DNA of 33,798 bases, taken from contig SFFI01000018.1 in assembly GCA_004556925.1 (NCBI GenBank), forward strand, positions 1-33,798. The letters are read 5' to 3'. How positions within the stretch are numbered: the stretch's first letter is position 1; every line of letters starts with the position of its first letter. This DNA comes from Clostridiales bacterium. GTDB taxonomy: Bacteria > Bacillota > Clostridia > Saccharofermentanales > DTU023. A model generated the notes under the pieces. It had not been told where the DNA came from. It saw nothing but the letters and a program-made list of their open reading frames with translations, and ran no database searches. This document shows positions 23,088 through 31,962 of this stretch, in pieces. The position numbers were made by a program, and so were the translations under genes.

Positions 23088-24161
23088 ATGACCACAAGTA
23101 AGTCCTCCCATGACCACCTGCCCCAAGCCAAGGCTGCCGCACAGTATAAGGCGGCTGGCGTAGACTTAGAAGCTGGTTACGAAGTCCAGCGCCGCATTAA
23201 GGATGATTTAGCCTCGACCTCCCGGCTGGGGGCCATGTCCAGCCTAGGGCGTTTTGGCGGCTTATTTGACCTGGCTGCCCTTGGCCCCTACCAAGAACCC
23301 GTCCTAGTTTCTGGCACCGATGGGGTAGGCACCAAGCTTTTTCTGGCTTTTACCATGGACAAGCACGACACGATCGGCCAAGATGCCGTGGCTATGTGCG
23401 TTAACGACGTCCTGGTCCAAGGGGCCGAGCCTCTTTTCTTCCTAGACTACCTGGCCCTGCACCAGGCAGAGCCCAGCCTGGTGCAGGCCATTGTCTCTGG
23501 GGTGGCCCGGGCCTGCAAGGAATCCGGTTGCGCCCTCATCGGGGGCGAAACCGCCGATATGAATGACCTCTACGCCCCTGGCCACTATGATATTGCAGGC
23601 TTTGCGGTCGGTATTGTGGATAAAAAAGACCTCATCACCGGGGACGACCTGGCAGAAGGAGATATCCTCCTGGGTCTGCCTTCTTCCGGCGTCCACTCTA
23701 ATGGTTTTTCCCTCCTCCGCAAGATTTTCTTTAAGGACCATGCCTATCAAGTGGACACGGTGCCCGCAGGCTGGACTAAGACCCTGGGCGAGGAGCTTTT
23801 GACCCCCACCCGGCTCTATGTTGCCCCTGTTTTGCCCCTGCTGAAGGCCATCCGCCCCCATGGTATGTGCCATGTAACTGGCGGCGGTTTTTACGAAAAC
23901 CTCCCCCGTATGGCAGACCGCGATCTGGCCTATGTCATCCAGAAGGGTTCCTGGCCCAGCCTGCCCATCTTCGACCTGACAGCCCAAACCGGCGGCCTCA
24001 GCGAGGATGAAATGTTTAACGTTTTTAACATGGGGATCGGCTTTGTGATCGCCCTGGCCCCCCAAGACGTGGCTAAAGCCCAGGAGATTCTGAAGGCCCA
24101 GGGCCAAGATTCCTATGTCATTGGAGAAGTTGCCGCCGGCCAAGGTGTGCAGTTCGTATAA
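23088..24161 (+). CDS. purM: Phosphoribosylformylglycinamidine cyclo-ligase (AIR synthase)
   Basis: It forms the imidazole ring (AIR) from FGAM with ATP. I start at ATG 23088 because AGGAGAAGAGGAAAG lies directly upstream; an in-frame ATG at 23070 has no site of its own and its first residues (MRRRGK) are translated ribosome site. The 357-residue product shows SGTDGVGTKLFLA, DAVAMCVNDVLVQGAEPLFFLDYLA, GGETADMNDLY, GLPSSGVHSNGFSL and HVTGGGFYENLPR. Follows purF by 23 bases. Confidence 0.96.
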   Translation: MTTSKSSHDHLPQAKAAAQYKAAGVDLEAGYEVQRRIKDDLASTSRLGAMSSLGRFGGLFDLAALGPYQEPVLVSGTDGVGTKLFLAFTMDKHDTIGQDAVAMCVNDVLVQGAEPLFFLDYLALHQAEPSLVQAIVSGVARACKESGCALIGGETADMNDLYAPGHYDIAGFAVGIVDKKDLITGDDLAEGDILLGLPSSGVHSNGFSLLRKIFFKDHAYQVDTVPAGWTKTLGEELLTPTRLYVAPVLPLLKAIRPHGMCHVTGGGFYENLPRMADRDLAYVIQKGSWPSLPIFDLTAQTGGLSEDEMFNVFNMGIGFVIALAPQDVAKAQEILKAQGQDSYVIGEVAAGQGVQFV

Positions 24162-24170
24162 GGAGGGACC

Positions 24171-24761
24171 ATGTCCCACGAAAATTTTCGCCTAGCCCTC
24201 TTTGCGTCAGGCAACGGAACCAATGCCCAGGCCATCTATAAGGCCCGGCAAGACGGCCGTTTAGGCCCGATCAGTCCTCAAGTTCTGATCTGTGATAAGG
24301 ACTGCCCCGCCCTGCGTTGGGGCCAGGACTTGGGGCTTGCGTCCTACCTGGTCAAGCCGCGGGACTATCCCGACCGGAAAAGCCACGAGCAAGCCATCCT
24401 GGACCTGCTGCAAGACCACACAATCGATTTAATCGCCCTCGCGGGTTACATGCGGCTCCTGACCCCCCTCTTGGTGGGTGCATATGAGGGTCGTATACTC
24501 AATATTCACCCCGCCCTCCTGCCCGAATTTCCCGGCACAGAGGCCATTGAAAGGGCCTACGAGGCCAGAGTGCCTTTTTCCGGGGTGACAGTCCATCTAG
24601 TCGATGAGGGCATGGACTCCGGCCCTATTTTAGCCCAGAAAAAAGTAGATCTCGTCCCTGGCCAGAGCCTGGATGACTTCGCCGCTGCCATCCACCGCGT
24701 GGAGCACCAACTCTATCCTGCAACCCTGGCAAGCTACGCCCAAAAACTGGCCCAAGCCTAA
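24171..24761 (+). CDS. purN: Phosphoribosylglycinamide formyltransferase
   Basis: It transfers a formyl group from 10-formyl-THF to GAR. The 196-residue protein has ASGNGTNAQAI at its N-terminus, AGYMRLLTPLLV, the catalytic NIHPALLPEFPG (His near 112), and VHLVDEGMDSGPILAQ (Asp near 147). AAGGAGGG directly precedes the ATG, and the gene follows purM by 9 bases. Typical length and context. Confidence 0.96.
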   Translation: MSHENFRLALFASGNGTNAQAIYKARQDGRLGPISPQVLICDKDCPALRWGQDLGLASYLVKPRDYPDRKSHEQAILDLLQDHTIDLIALAGYMRLLTPLLVGAYEGRILNIHPALLPEFPGTEAIERAYEARVPFSGVTVHLVDEGMDSGPILAQKKVDLVPGQSLDDFAAAIHRVEHQLYPATLASYAQKLAQA

Positions 24762-24820
24762 TCTTGGCCGCTATAAAGAAGCTGGCGACCCCTCGCCGCC
24801 CTAATCTCTTGGAGGAAACT

Positions 24821-26416
24821 ATGCAGAAAACCGCCCTACTATCCGTTTACGACAAAACCCAGCTCACCAGCTTTGCCCAAGGCCTGACCGACCTAGGCTA
24901 CCGGCTCATCTCTTCCGGTGGCACCTGCCGACACCTGCAGGAAGCCGGTCTGGAAGTGACCGAGGTTTCCAGCCTCACCCAATTCCCCGAAATGCTGGGC
25001 GGCCGCGTCAAGACCCTACATCCTGTTGTTCATGGCGGCATCCTAGCCAGACGGGACCATCCCGACGACCTGGCCAGCCTGGAGGCCCAGGGTATTCAAA
25101 CCATTGACCTGGTCTGCGTCAACCTCTACCCCTTTGCCCAGGTCTTAGCCAAGGGCGGGGACGAAGGCGAATTGATTGAAAACATTGATATCGGCGGCCC
25201 CACCCTCCTGCGGGCGGCAGCCAAAAACTTCCGTGATGTCTGGGTGGTCACCGACCCCGGTGACTATGAAAGGGTCCTGGACCAGGTCAAAGAGGCTCAA
25301 GGCAAAGAACCCTATGCCCCTGAAATTTTAGCCCAGCGCCGGCTCTTAGCCGCCAAGGTCTTCGAGTCCACCTTCCACTATGACCAGCTGATCTCCTCCT
25401 ATTTCCAAAAGGCCACGGCCCAAACTAACGACAATCTGACCACCGCAGACCTGTCTGATGACCAGCTCTTTCCAGACCGTATTGATATTGAAGGCCAGCG
25501 CTTGCAAGTCCTCCGCTATGGGGAAAACCCCCACCAGAGGGCGGCCTTCTATCGTTTTGGCCAGCTGTCAGACTCAGGCCTGCCCGCCGCCCAGCAGCTG
25601 CATGGCAAGGACCTGTCCTACAATAATATCCAGGACGCTAACGCCGCCCTAGAACTTCTCTACGAGTTTGACCAGCCCTGCGTTGTGGCCCTCAAGCACA
25701 TGAACCCCTGTGGCCTTGCTGTGGGCAAGGATATCTACCAGGCCTGGCAGGCGGCCTACCAGGCTGACCCCGTTTCCATTTTTGGGGGAATCGTGGCCGC
25801 CAACCGAGAAATTGACCTGCAGACCGCCCAAGAACTCCACGAAATTTTCCTGGAAATTGTCCTTGCCCCCTCCTTCAGCCAGGAGGCCTTTGACCTCTTG
25901 GCCAAGAAGAAAAATATCCGGCTCTTAACCCTGCCCATGGCAACCAAGCAGTCCTTAGACCGACTCAAACTCGTGTCGGTCATGGATGGGGTCCTCATGC
26001 AGGAAAGAGACTTGTACAAGGTCCAGCGGGAGGACTGCAAGCTGATGACTCAGGCTGCCCCCACCGATGACCAATGGACCGACCTCATCAATGGTTTCTC
26101 CGTGGTCAAGCACTGCAAGTCCAACGCCATTGTAGTCTTTAAGGACGGGGTCACCCTGGGGATCGGGGTGGGCCAGTCCAACCGGGTTGGGGCAGCTAAG
26201 CTGGCCCTCGAACAGGCTGGCGACCGGGCCAAGGGAGCCATCTTGGCCTCCGATGCCTTTTTCCCCATGCCAGACACCGTGGAAATGGCCGCCCAGTTCG
26301 GCATCAGCGCGATCATCCAGCCCGGCGGTTCTATCCGCGATGAAGATTCCATCCAAGTGTGCAACACAAAAGGCATCGCCATGGTGGCCACCGGCATTCG
26401 CCACTTCAAGCACTAA
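24821..26416 (+). CDS. purH: Bifunctional AICAR transformylase/IMP cyclohydrolase
   Basis: It completes IMP synthesis. I start at ATG 24821, where TTGGAGGAAACT gives a strong site; the frame is open further upstream from a TTG at 24764 but without a site. The 531-residue protein has an N-terminal cyclohydrolase domain (SVYDKTQL, SSGGTCRHL, GGRVKTLHPVVHGGIL). The C-terminal transformylase domain has RYGENPHQRAAFY, KHMNPCGLAVG, KHCKSNAIVVF and FPMPDTVEMAA. Length is near the family norm. Confidence 0.96.
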   Translation: MQKTALLSVYDKTQLTSFAQGLTDLGYRLISSGGTCRHLQEAGLEVTEVSSLTQFPEMLGGRVKTLHPVVHGGILARRDHPDDLASLEAQGIQTIDLVCVNLYPFAQVLAKGGDEGELIENIDIGGPTLLRAAAKNFRDVWVVTDPGDYERVLDQVKEAQGKEPYAPEILAQRRLLAAKVFESTFHYDQLISSYFQKATAQTNDNLTTADLSDDQLFPDRIDIEGQRLQVLRYGENPHQRAAFYRFGQLSDSGLPAAQQLHGKDLSYNNIQDANAALELLYEFDQPCVVALKHMNPCGLAVGKDIYQAWQAAYQADPVSIFGGIVAANREIDLQTAQELHEIFLEIVLAPSFSQEAFDLLAKKKNIRLLTLPMATKQSLDRLKLVSVMDGVLMQERDLYKVQREDCKLMTQAAPTDDQWTDLINGFSVVKHCKSNAIVVFKDGVTLGIGVGQSNRVGAAKLALEQAGDRAKGAILASDAFFPMPDTVEMAAQFGISAIIQPGGSIRDEDSIQVCNTKGIAMVATGIRHFKH

Positions 26417-26558
26417 TCTTCCTAGCAGATGCGAACGCGCTTGACCCCTAAATCTGCAAAGCAGAGCTCGCTTGTCCCGCAAACTTGCACTATATAGATC
26501 TACTAGGACCGTAAACCTGCAAGATATAGGCCCAAGACATAGGCCAGGTAATAAAGAT
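26417..26558 (+). other. Spacer within the pur operon with short motif copies
   Basis: This 142-base gap before purD contains three related words, AAATCTGCAAAG, GCAAACTTGCAC and TAAACCTGCAAG. They resemble the motif repeated near the right edge of the window (CAARTTTGCAAG). No promoter is convincing, and the frame across it is open but unlike PurD sequence. Confidence 0.4.
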
Positions 26559-27920
26559 ATGAAAGTATTATTAATCGGCAGCGGAGGCCGGGAAATGGCT
26601 CTCCTGCTGGCCCTCAAAAAGTCCCCCTTACGACCCCAAATTCTGGTCGCGCCTGGCTCTGACGCCATGTCCGACCTGGCCACCTGTTACCCCCAGCTGA
26701 AGGTGGAAGAACTGACAGGCCTTGTCCAGCTCGCCCAGGAGGAAGATGTTGACCTTTGTATCGTGGGTCCGGAAGTTCCCCTAGCCCTGGGCCTGGTGGA
26801 TGCCCTGGAAGCCACAGGCATCCCCTCCTTTGGCCCCAGACAAGCTGCGGCCCGCATTGAATCTTCCAAGGCCTATGCCAAAAATCTCATGGCCCAGACT
26901 GGCATCCCCACCGCAGGCTACCAGACCTATACCAACAGGGCTTCTGCTCTGGCGGCCTTAGACGATTGGGACTTTCCCCTAGTCTTGAAGGAAAATGGGC
27001 TCAAGGCCGGCAAAGGTGTGACCATCTGCCAAACAAAAGCCGAGGCTCAAGACCATATTGCCGACCTCGACCTCTCCGAGGACAACCCCCTCCTCTTTGA
27101 AGATTTCCTCCAGGGCTTTGAGTTCAGCCTGATTTGCCTGGCCTCCGGCGAAAAATTCCTCCCCCTGCCCGTCGCCCAAGACTACAAGGCCATCTTTGAC
27201 GGCCAGCAAGGCCCCAACACCGGCGGCATGGGTGCTGTATCTCCCCTGCCCCGCCTGTCGGGCCAGGTTTACCAAGAAGCCATAGACCAAGTCATCCAGC
27301 CCACCCTCAGGGCCTTAGCTGCCGACCATAGCAGCTTCACCGGCTTCCTCTACGCTGGCCTCATGGCCACAGACGCTGGTGTCAAGGTTATTGAGTTCAA
27401 TGCCCGCATGGGGGACCCCGAGGCCGAGGTCATCCTCCCCCGCCTCCAGGCAGATCTCTTGACCGCGATCTGCCAACTCTTAGGCTTAGAAACGGACCCG
27501 GCTGTCAGCTCAGATAATCTAGGTACCCCCGCCCAGACTGGGCTAGGGTCCCACTCCGACTCCCTCCTAGCCGGGGCCGGGCAAGGAGAAGCCCAGGTCT
27601 TCCCTGTCACTCCCCACACCTGCCTGGGTGTGGTCCTCAGTTCCCCCGGCTACCCCGGCAAAGTTACCGACTACCCGGTCATTCCCCAGGCCTTCTTTGA
27701 GGCTGCCCAGGCCGAAGGCTTGGAAGTCATCCATATGGGGACCCGGAAAGTGCCTACAGGCTACCAGGCCGCTGGCGGCCGTGTCCTCATGCTGACCTCT
27801 CAGGGCCAAGATATTGCCCATTGCCGAGAGCAAATCTACAGCTTTTTGCGCGACCAACAGGCCCTCATTGCCGACTTCCATTACCGCACAGATATTGGCC
27901 TCGCGGCCTTAGAAAATTAG
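26559..27920 (+). CDS. purD: Phosphoribosylamine-glycine ligase
   Basis: It condenses phosphoribosylamine with glycine using ATP (ATP-grasp fold). I start at ATG 26559 (MKVLLIGSGGREMALLLAL), the usual PurD opening, with only a weak site AGGTAA upstream. The 453-residue product includes VGPEVPLALGL, SSKAYAKNLM, the ATP-binding LKENGLKAGKGVT, GPNTGGMGA and the metal site EFNARMGDPEAEV. An insert near residues 310-340 (SSDNLGTPAQTGLGSHSDS) is a low-complexity expansion of a variable loop. Confidence 0.95.
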   Translation: MKVLLIGSGGREMALLLALKKSPLRPQILVAPGSDAMSDLATCYPQLKVEELTGLVQLAQEEDVDLCIVGPEVPLALGLVDALEATGIPSFGPRQAAARIESSKAYAKNLMAQTGIPTAGYQTYTNRASALAALDDWDFPLVLKENGLKAGKGVTICQTKAEAQDHIADLDLSEDNPLLFEDFLQGFEFSLICLASGEKFLPLPVAQDYKAIFDGQQGPNTGGMGAVSPLPRLSGQVYQEAIDQVIQPTLRALAADHSSFTGFLYAGLMATDAGVKVIEFNARMGDPEAEVILPRLQADLLTAICQLLGLETDPAVSSDNLGTPAQTGLGSHSDSLLAGAGQGEAQVFPVTPHTCLGVVLSSPGYPGKVTDYPVIPQAFFEAAQAEGLEVIHMGTRKVPTGYQAAGGRVLMLTSQGQDIAHCREQIYSFLRDQQALIADFHYRTDIGLAALEN

Positions 27921-28008
27921 GACATACCCGCAAGTCGGCAGGGAGTCCTCTGCTCATAAAATGCCCGAGTAACCGCCAGGTCACCACAAAATCATAAAGG
28001 AGCCTATT

Positions 28009-29304
28009 ATGTTAAACCGTTATTCCCACCCCGAAATGCGGGCCATCTGGTCCGATGAAAACATCTTCCGCGCCTGGCTGGAAGTCGAAATCCTCTCCTG
28101 TGAGGCCTGGTCAGAGCTGGGCGTCATCCCCCAGGAAGATGTCAAAGCCATCCGCGACAAGGCGGCCTTTACCGTTCCCCGCATTCGCGAAATTGAGCAA
28201 GAGACCCGCCACGATGTGGTGGCCTTCACCCGCACAGTTTCTGAGAGCCTGGGGGAGGAGAAGAAGTGGGTTCACTACGGTTTAACCTCCACTGACGTAG
28301 TCGATACCGCTTATGGCTACCTCTATAAGCAGGCCAACGCCTTACTTTTGGAGGAGCTGGATCAGTTAATAGAGGTAGTGAAGCAAAAGGCTCTTCTCTA
28401 CAAGGACACGCCTAAGATGGGCCGGACCCACGGCATCCATGCGGAAATCACCAGCTTTGGCCTAACCATGGCCCTCTGGTATGCAGAGCTAGGGCGCCAG
28501 CGAGACCGCTTTATTCGGGCTGCCCAGGGTGTGGAATGCGGCAAGATTTCTGGCGCGGTAGGCACCTTTGCCAACACCCCACCCTCTGTCCAGGACTATG
28601 TCTGCGAAAAACTGGGCATTGACTCCGCGGCCATCTCGACCCAGATCCTCCAGCGCGACCGCCATGCTGCCTATTACGGCACCCTGGCCCTGATCGCCGC
28701 TTCTCTGGAAAAATTTGCTACGGAAATCCGCCACCTCCAGCGCACCGAAGTCCGCGAGGCCGAGGAGTATTTCTCCAAGGGCCAGAAGGGGTCTTCCGCC
28801 ATGCCCCACAAGCGCAACCCCATCGGGTCAGAAAACATCTGCGGCTGTGCCCGGCTCATGCGGGGCTACATGCTAAGCTCTTACGAAGACGTCTGCCTCT
28901 GGCATGAGCGTGATATTTCCCACTCCTCCGCCGAGCGGGTCCTCTCCTCCGATGCCACCGAGCTTCTCCACTACATGCTCCGCCGTTTCCGCACAATTTT
29001 AGACAAGCTCGTGGTCTATCCCGAAAATATGCTGAAGAATATCGGCCTGACCCACGGTGTCATCTTCTCCCAGCATATTCTCCTCTCTCTTATTAATAAG
29101 GGCATGTCCCGGGAAGAGGCCTACGACCTGGTCCAACCCCTAGCCATGCAAGCCTGGGAAAACCAGATCGAGTTCCGGCCACTGGTGGAGGCCAACGCCA
29201 AGATTACGAGTCACTTGACCCAGGAAGAGATAGACCAGGCCTTTGACCCCCACTACCACTTGAAAAATGTGGATACCATCTTCCAGCGGGTAGGCTTGCT
29301 CTAA
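28009..29304 (+). CDS. purB: Adenylosuccinate lyase
   Basis: It releases fumarate in two purine steps (SAICAR to AICAR, adenylosuccinate to AMP). AAAGGAG precedes the ATG. The 431-residue protein shows the N-terminal MLNRYSHPEMRAIWSDE, TRHDVVAFTR, HYGLTSTDVVDTAYG (catalytic His/Thr region), GRTHGIHAEITSFG and the fumarase/lyase signature SSAMPHKRNPIGSE near 262-275. It is the last gene of the operon. Its stop codon forms part of the first decamer of the following repeat array. Confidence 0.97.
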   Translation: MLNRYSHPEMRAIWSDENIFRAWLEVEILSCEAWSELGVIPQEDVKAIRDKAAFTVPRIREIEQETRHDVVAFTRTVSESLGEEKKWVHYGLTSTDVVDTAYGYLYKQANALLLEELDQLIEVVKQKALLYKDTPKMGRTHGIHAEITSFGLTMALWYAELGRQRDRFIRAAQGVECGKISGAVGTFANTPPSVQDYVCEKLGIDSAAISTQILQRDRHAAYYGTLALIAASLEKFATEIRHLQRTEVREAEEYFSKGQKGSSAMPHKRNPIGSENICGCARLMRGYMLSSYEDVCLWHERDISHSSAERVLSSDATELLHYMLRRFRTILDKLVVYPENMLKNIGLTHGVIFSQHILLSLINKGMSREEAYDLVQPLAMQAWENQIEFRPLVEANAKITSHLTQEEIDQAFDPHYHLKNVDTIFQRVGLL

Positions 29305-29540
29305 GCTGGTCTAACTCGGTCCAACCTGGGCTAGCCAGCTCCGATCAGGTTTAACCTGGACCAGGCTGTGCTAGCCTGCACGAATCTACTCTAACTCGGT
29401 CCAACCTGGGCTAGCCGGCTCCGATCAGGTTTAACCTGGGCCAGCCTGTGCTAGCCGGCACGAATCTACTCTAACCTGCGCTAATCTGCACTAATCTGCT
29501 CCAGCCAGTCCTAACCTGCTCTAACCGGCCCTAGCCCCTG
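29301..29540 (+). repeat. 24 in-register decamer repeats with an 80-bp higher-order repeat
   Basis: The 240 bp from 29301 divide exactly into 24 units of 10 bp resembling CTAACCTGGT (for example CTAAGCTGGT, CCAACCTGGG, TTAACCTGGA, CTAATCTGCA, CTAACCGGCC). Within it, 29311-29390 and 29391-29470 are two 80-bp (8-unit) copies differing at only a few positions. The array begins in the purB stop codon and ends 16 bases before the lipoate ligase ATG, displacing any normal ribosome site. Confidence 0.93.
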
Positions 29541-29556
29541 CCCTTATTGTGATACC

Positions 29557-30531
29557 ATGCAATATTACCTCAGCCCCAGCCACGACGCAGCCTACAACCA
29601 AGCCCTGGAGGAGTGGCTCTACACGGCCTATCCCGGCCAAGATTTCCTGCTTCTCTGGCGCAACCGGCCGGCGGTGGTCTGTGGCAAATTCCAAAATATC
29701 TACCAGGAAGTCAACCTTCTGGAGGCCCAGGGCCAAGACGTTGTCTTGGTCCGCCGCATATCTGGTGGCGGCACGGTCTACCACGACCTGGGCAACATCA
29801 ACTACAGCCTGATCGGCCACAGAGAGGGCCTCGGGGCAAATTACCGGCCTATTTTAGACAAGGTCTGTGCCTCCCTTGCCCGCTTAGGGGCTCAGGTAGA
29901 GATTTTAGATGACATTTCCTTGGGCCTTGCGGGTGGACCAGGAGGGCTAAAAATCTCCGGGTCTGCCCAGGCAAGTAGCCAAGATCGCCTGGTCCACCAC
30001 GGAACCCTGCTCTATGACTCTGACTTATCTGCCCTTCAGCGCCTGGCCAACGGTCATAACGAAAACTTTTCGACCCGGGGCACCCGGTCTGTCCCCTGGC
30101 CCGTGGCCAACCTCCGCGACCACCTCCCCCAGGACCTAGGCGACAGCCAGACCTTCCTTGAGGCTTGGTTGGCCGCGTTACAGGAGGTCCTCACCATTTC
30201 AGACTCAGATGCCTTGGTCTTGTCGGAAACCGACCACCAGGCCATCGACCAACTCTACCGGGAAAAATACACCAGCTGGGCCTGGACTTTTGCCCAGGGT
30301 CCCGCCTTCAGCTTCAACCGGGACCTGCCAGGTGATGCCCTGGAGGCCTCCCAGGGCCTTAGGCATATCTCCTATACCGTCAAAAAAGGCCGCATCCAAG
30401 ACTTTGTCTGCCAGCCAGCCTGCCCAGACCTCAGCAAGGCCTTCGTGGACATGCCGCTGGAGCCTCACCAGGTTAAGGCCCTGCTTGACCAACTAGGCTA
30501 TCCTGGCCTCCTGCCCTATCTTTTTAGCTAA
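29557..30531 (+). CDS. lplA: Lipoate-protein ligase A family enzyme
   Basis: This 324-residue enzyme of the LplA/BPL fold activates lipoate (or octanoate) with ATP and attaches it to a lysine of a lipoyl domain. Motifs: WRNRPAVVCGKFQNIYQEVN (~34-53), the lipoyl-binding RRISGGGTVYHDLGNINYS (~67-85) and LKISGSAQ (catalytic Lys near 131), then HHGTLLYDSDL. The C-terminal accessory domain is present (after ~240). No Shine-Dalgarno precedes the ATG, since decamer repeats fill the upstream region. It converges with the lipoate operon on the other strand. A related ligase lies 90 bp downstream. Confidence 0.92.
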   Translation: MQYYLSPSHDAAYNQALEEWLYTAYPGQDFLLLWRNRPAVVCGKFQNIYQEVNLLEAQGQDVVLVRRISGGGTVYHDLGNINYSLIGHREGLGANYRPILDKVCASLARLGAQVEILDDISLGLAGGPGGLKISGSAQASSQDRLVHHGTLLYDSDLSALQRLANGHNENFSTRGTRSVPWPVANLRDHLPQDLGDSQTFLEAWLAALQEVLTISDSDALVLSETDHQAIDQLYREKYTSWAWTFAQGPAFSFNRDLPGDALEASQGLRHISYTVKKGRIQDFVCQPACPDLSKAFVDMPLEPHQVKALLDQLGYPGLLPYLFS

Positions 30532-30621
30532 ATGATTTCTTGTTAATATGTCTGAGAAGTGGATCTCTTTTAATTGCGATCTTTTATTAAAGCAATCTCT
30601 TGTTGATAAAATGATTTCTGA

Positions 30622-31746
30622 TTAATTCAGGAGGGTCTCTATAATATCCTCCAGAGAAATACCGCGAATGACCTGGTTCCAGGCTTCCTTCTTGAGTCTA
30701 CCGTCCTCCGACTGCCCCAGTAGCAGCCCCTGTGCCTGGTCCTGCCCCGGCTCCAGTGCCTGCCCCTGTGATAGCTCCAGCAACTGCCCCTGAGCCTGGT
30801 CCTCGGGTCCCACTGGCCCATTGCCCTCAGCGGCTCTGGCCAGAGCCGCTGTCAACTCTTGCCGGTCTAGGGCATGGCCGAGAAAGGCCGCTTCGAGTTC
30901 TGGCAAGCGGTCTGTGGCAAAAAAATCGCCCGTAAACTGTATATCCTGAATCAAGCCCTGCTTGACCTGGTAACGAATAGTCAGCCGTCCCCCTGGGAAA
31001 CGCCGGCTCTTCTCCGCTGTAAATTGCGGGTTGAGCCCATAAATCGCAGACCTCTCTTGAAACTTTTCCCGGCCCAGAGCCCTAGCCCGGTCAGCTTCTG
31101 CCTCCGTCAGCTGATAGGGGGACCCCTCTCCCAGAATAGCCTGGACCATGAGCGCTTTGAAACTTTCTGGAGAAATAGCTTCCTCTAGGTAATCCTGGAT
31201 ATTGCCTACCCGTTCGCGCACCGACTTGATCCCCTTGGACTCAATCTTATAGGGGTCAGGGCTGGTAGCCTTGACCATTTCTGCAATATCTGTGGAAAAG
31301 AGCAAGGACCCGTGATGGACCGTACGGTCGCCTAGCTTGTACTGGGCCGTTCCCGAGATCTTCTTACCATCCAAAAGCAGGTCATTCCGGCCGGAAAAGC
31401 CGACGTCCAGGCCCAAACCGCGCAGGGCAGTCACCACCGGCTGGATAAAGTGGACAAACTCTATCTGCTGGCTGGAAGATTTCTGGATAAAGGTGTACTG
31501 CCAGCCGCCCAAATCAGTATAAATACAGCCCCCACCCGAGTAACGCCGGACCAGCTTGATCTGGTGGGCCTCAATATAAGGGAGGTTGACTTCCTCATAG
31601 ATATTTTGGTAGCGGCCCAGCATAACCGTGGGGCTGGTCCGCCAAAAAAGGAATATCGGCTCCTCCAGCTTGTGCTCCGTAGCCAAATAATACTCTAAAC
31701 CAAAATTGTCATAGACATTAGTTGAATTGAGGTCAATATACAGCAT
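30622..31746 (-). CDS. lplA: Second lipoate-protein ligase A family enzyme
   Basis: The 374-residue enzyme shows WRTSPTVMLGRYQNIYEEVN (~35-54), RRYSGGGCIYTDLGGWQYT (~67-85) and GKKISGTAQYKLGDRTVHHGSLL (catalytic Lys near 133). It is clearly related to the + strand ligase but diverged, not a recent copy. A ~45-residue Gln/Gly/Leu-rich insert (about 310-350, GQLLELSQGQALEPGQDQAQ) lies in the accessory domain. No clear ribosome site precedes its ATG. It is the last gene of the minus-strand lipoyl operon. It might prefer octanoate from the LipA route, but this cannot be read from the sequence. Confidence 0.92.
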   Translation of the reverse strand: MLYIDLNSTNVYDNFGLEYYLATEHKLEEPIFLFWRTSPTVMLGRYQNIYEEVNLPYIEAHQIKLVRRYSGGGCIYTDLGGWQYTFIQKSSSQQIEFVHFIQPVVTALRGLGLDVGFSGRNDLLLDGKKISGTAQYKLGDRTVHHGSLLFSTDIAEMVKATSPDPYKIESKGIKSVRERVGNIQDYLEEAISPESFKALMVQAILGEGSPYQLTEAEADRARALGREKFQERSAIYGLNPQFTAEKSRRFPGGRLTIRYQVKQGLIQDIQFTGDFFATDRLPELEAAFLGHALDRQELTAALARAAEGNGPVGPEDQAQGQLLELSQGQALEPGQDQAQGLLLGQSEDGRLKKEAWNQVIRGISLEDIIETLLN

Positions 31747-31830
31747 AATGATTGATCAACTGAAATAAGGCAGTCCCGTGGAGATATGACAGTCCCGCCG
31801 CCTTGATATTAGACAGGGGGCATCCTGCTT

Positions 31831-31962
31831 CATTCCGAGCGGGAAACTCTCCGTATCCCAAATCCTGATGGGGCAGTTTATCCAGATGCGGCGGTCCATT
31901 CCGAGCTGGAACCCCTCCGTATCCCTAATCTTTCTGGGGCGATCCATCCTGATGGACTGCTC
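31831..31962 (-). repeat. Two 66-bp direct repeats across the lipA 3' end
   Basis: Copies begin CATTCCGAGC at 31831 and 31897 and share CTCCGTATCCC and ATCC.GATG words; they are roughly three-quarters identical. The second copy contains the last ~13 codons of lipA, so the protein tail (AVHQDGSPQKD) appears derived from the repeat. Confidence 0.75.
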
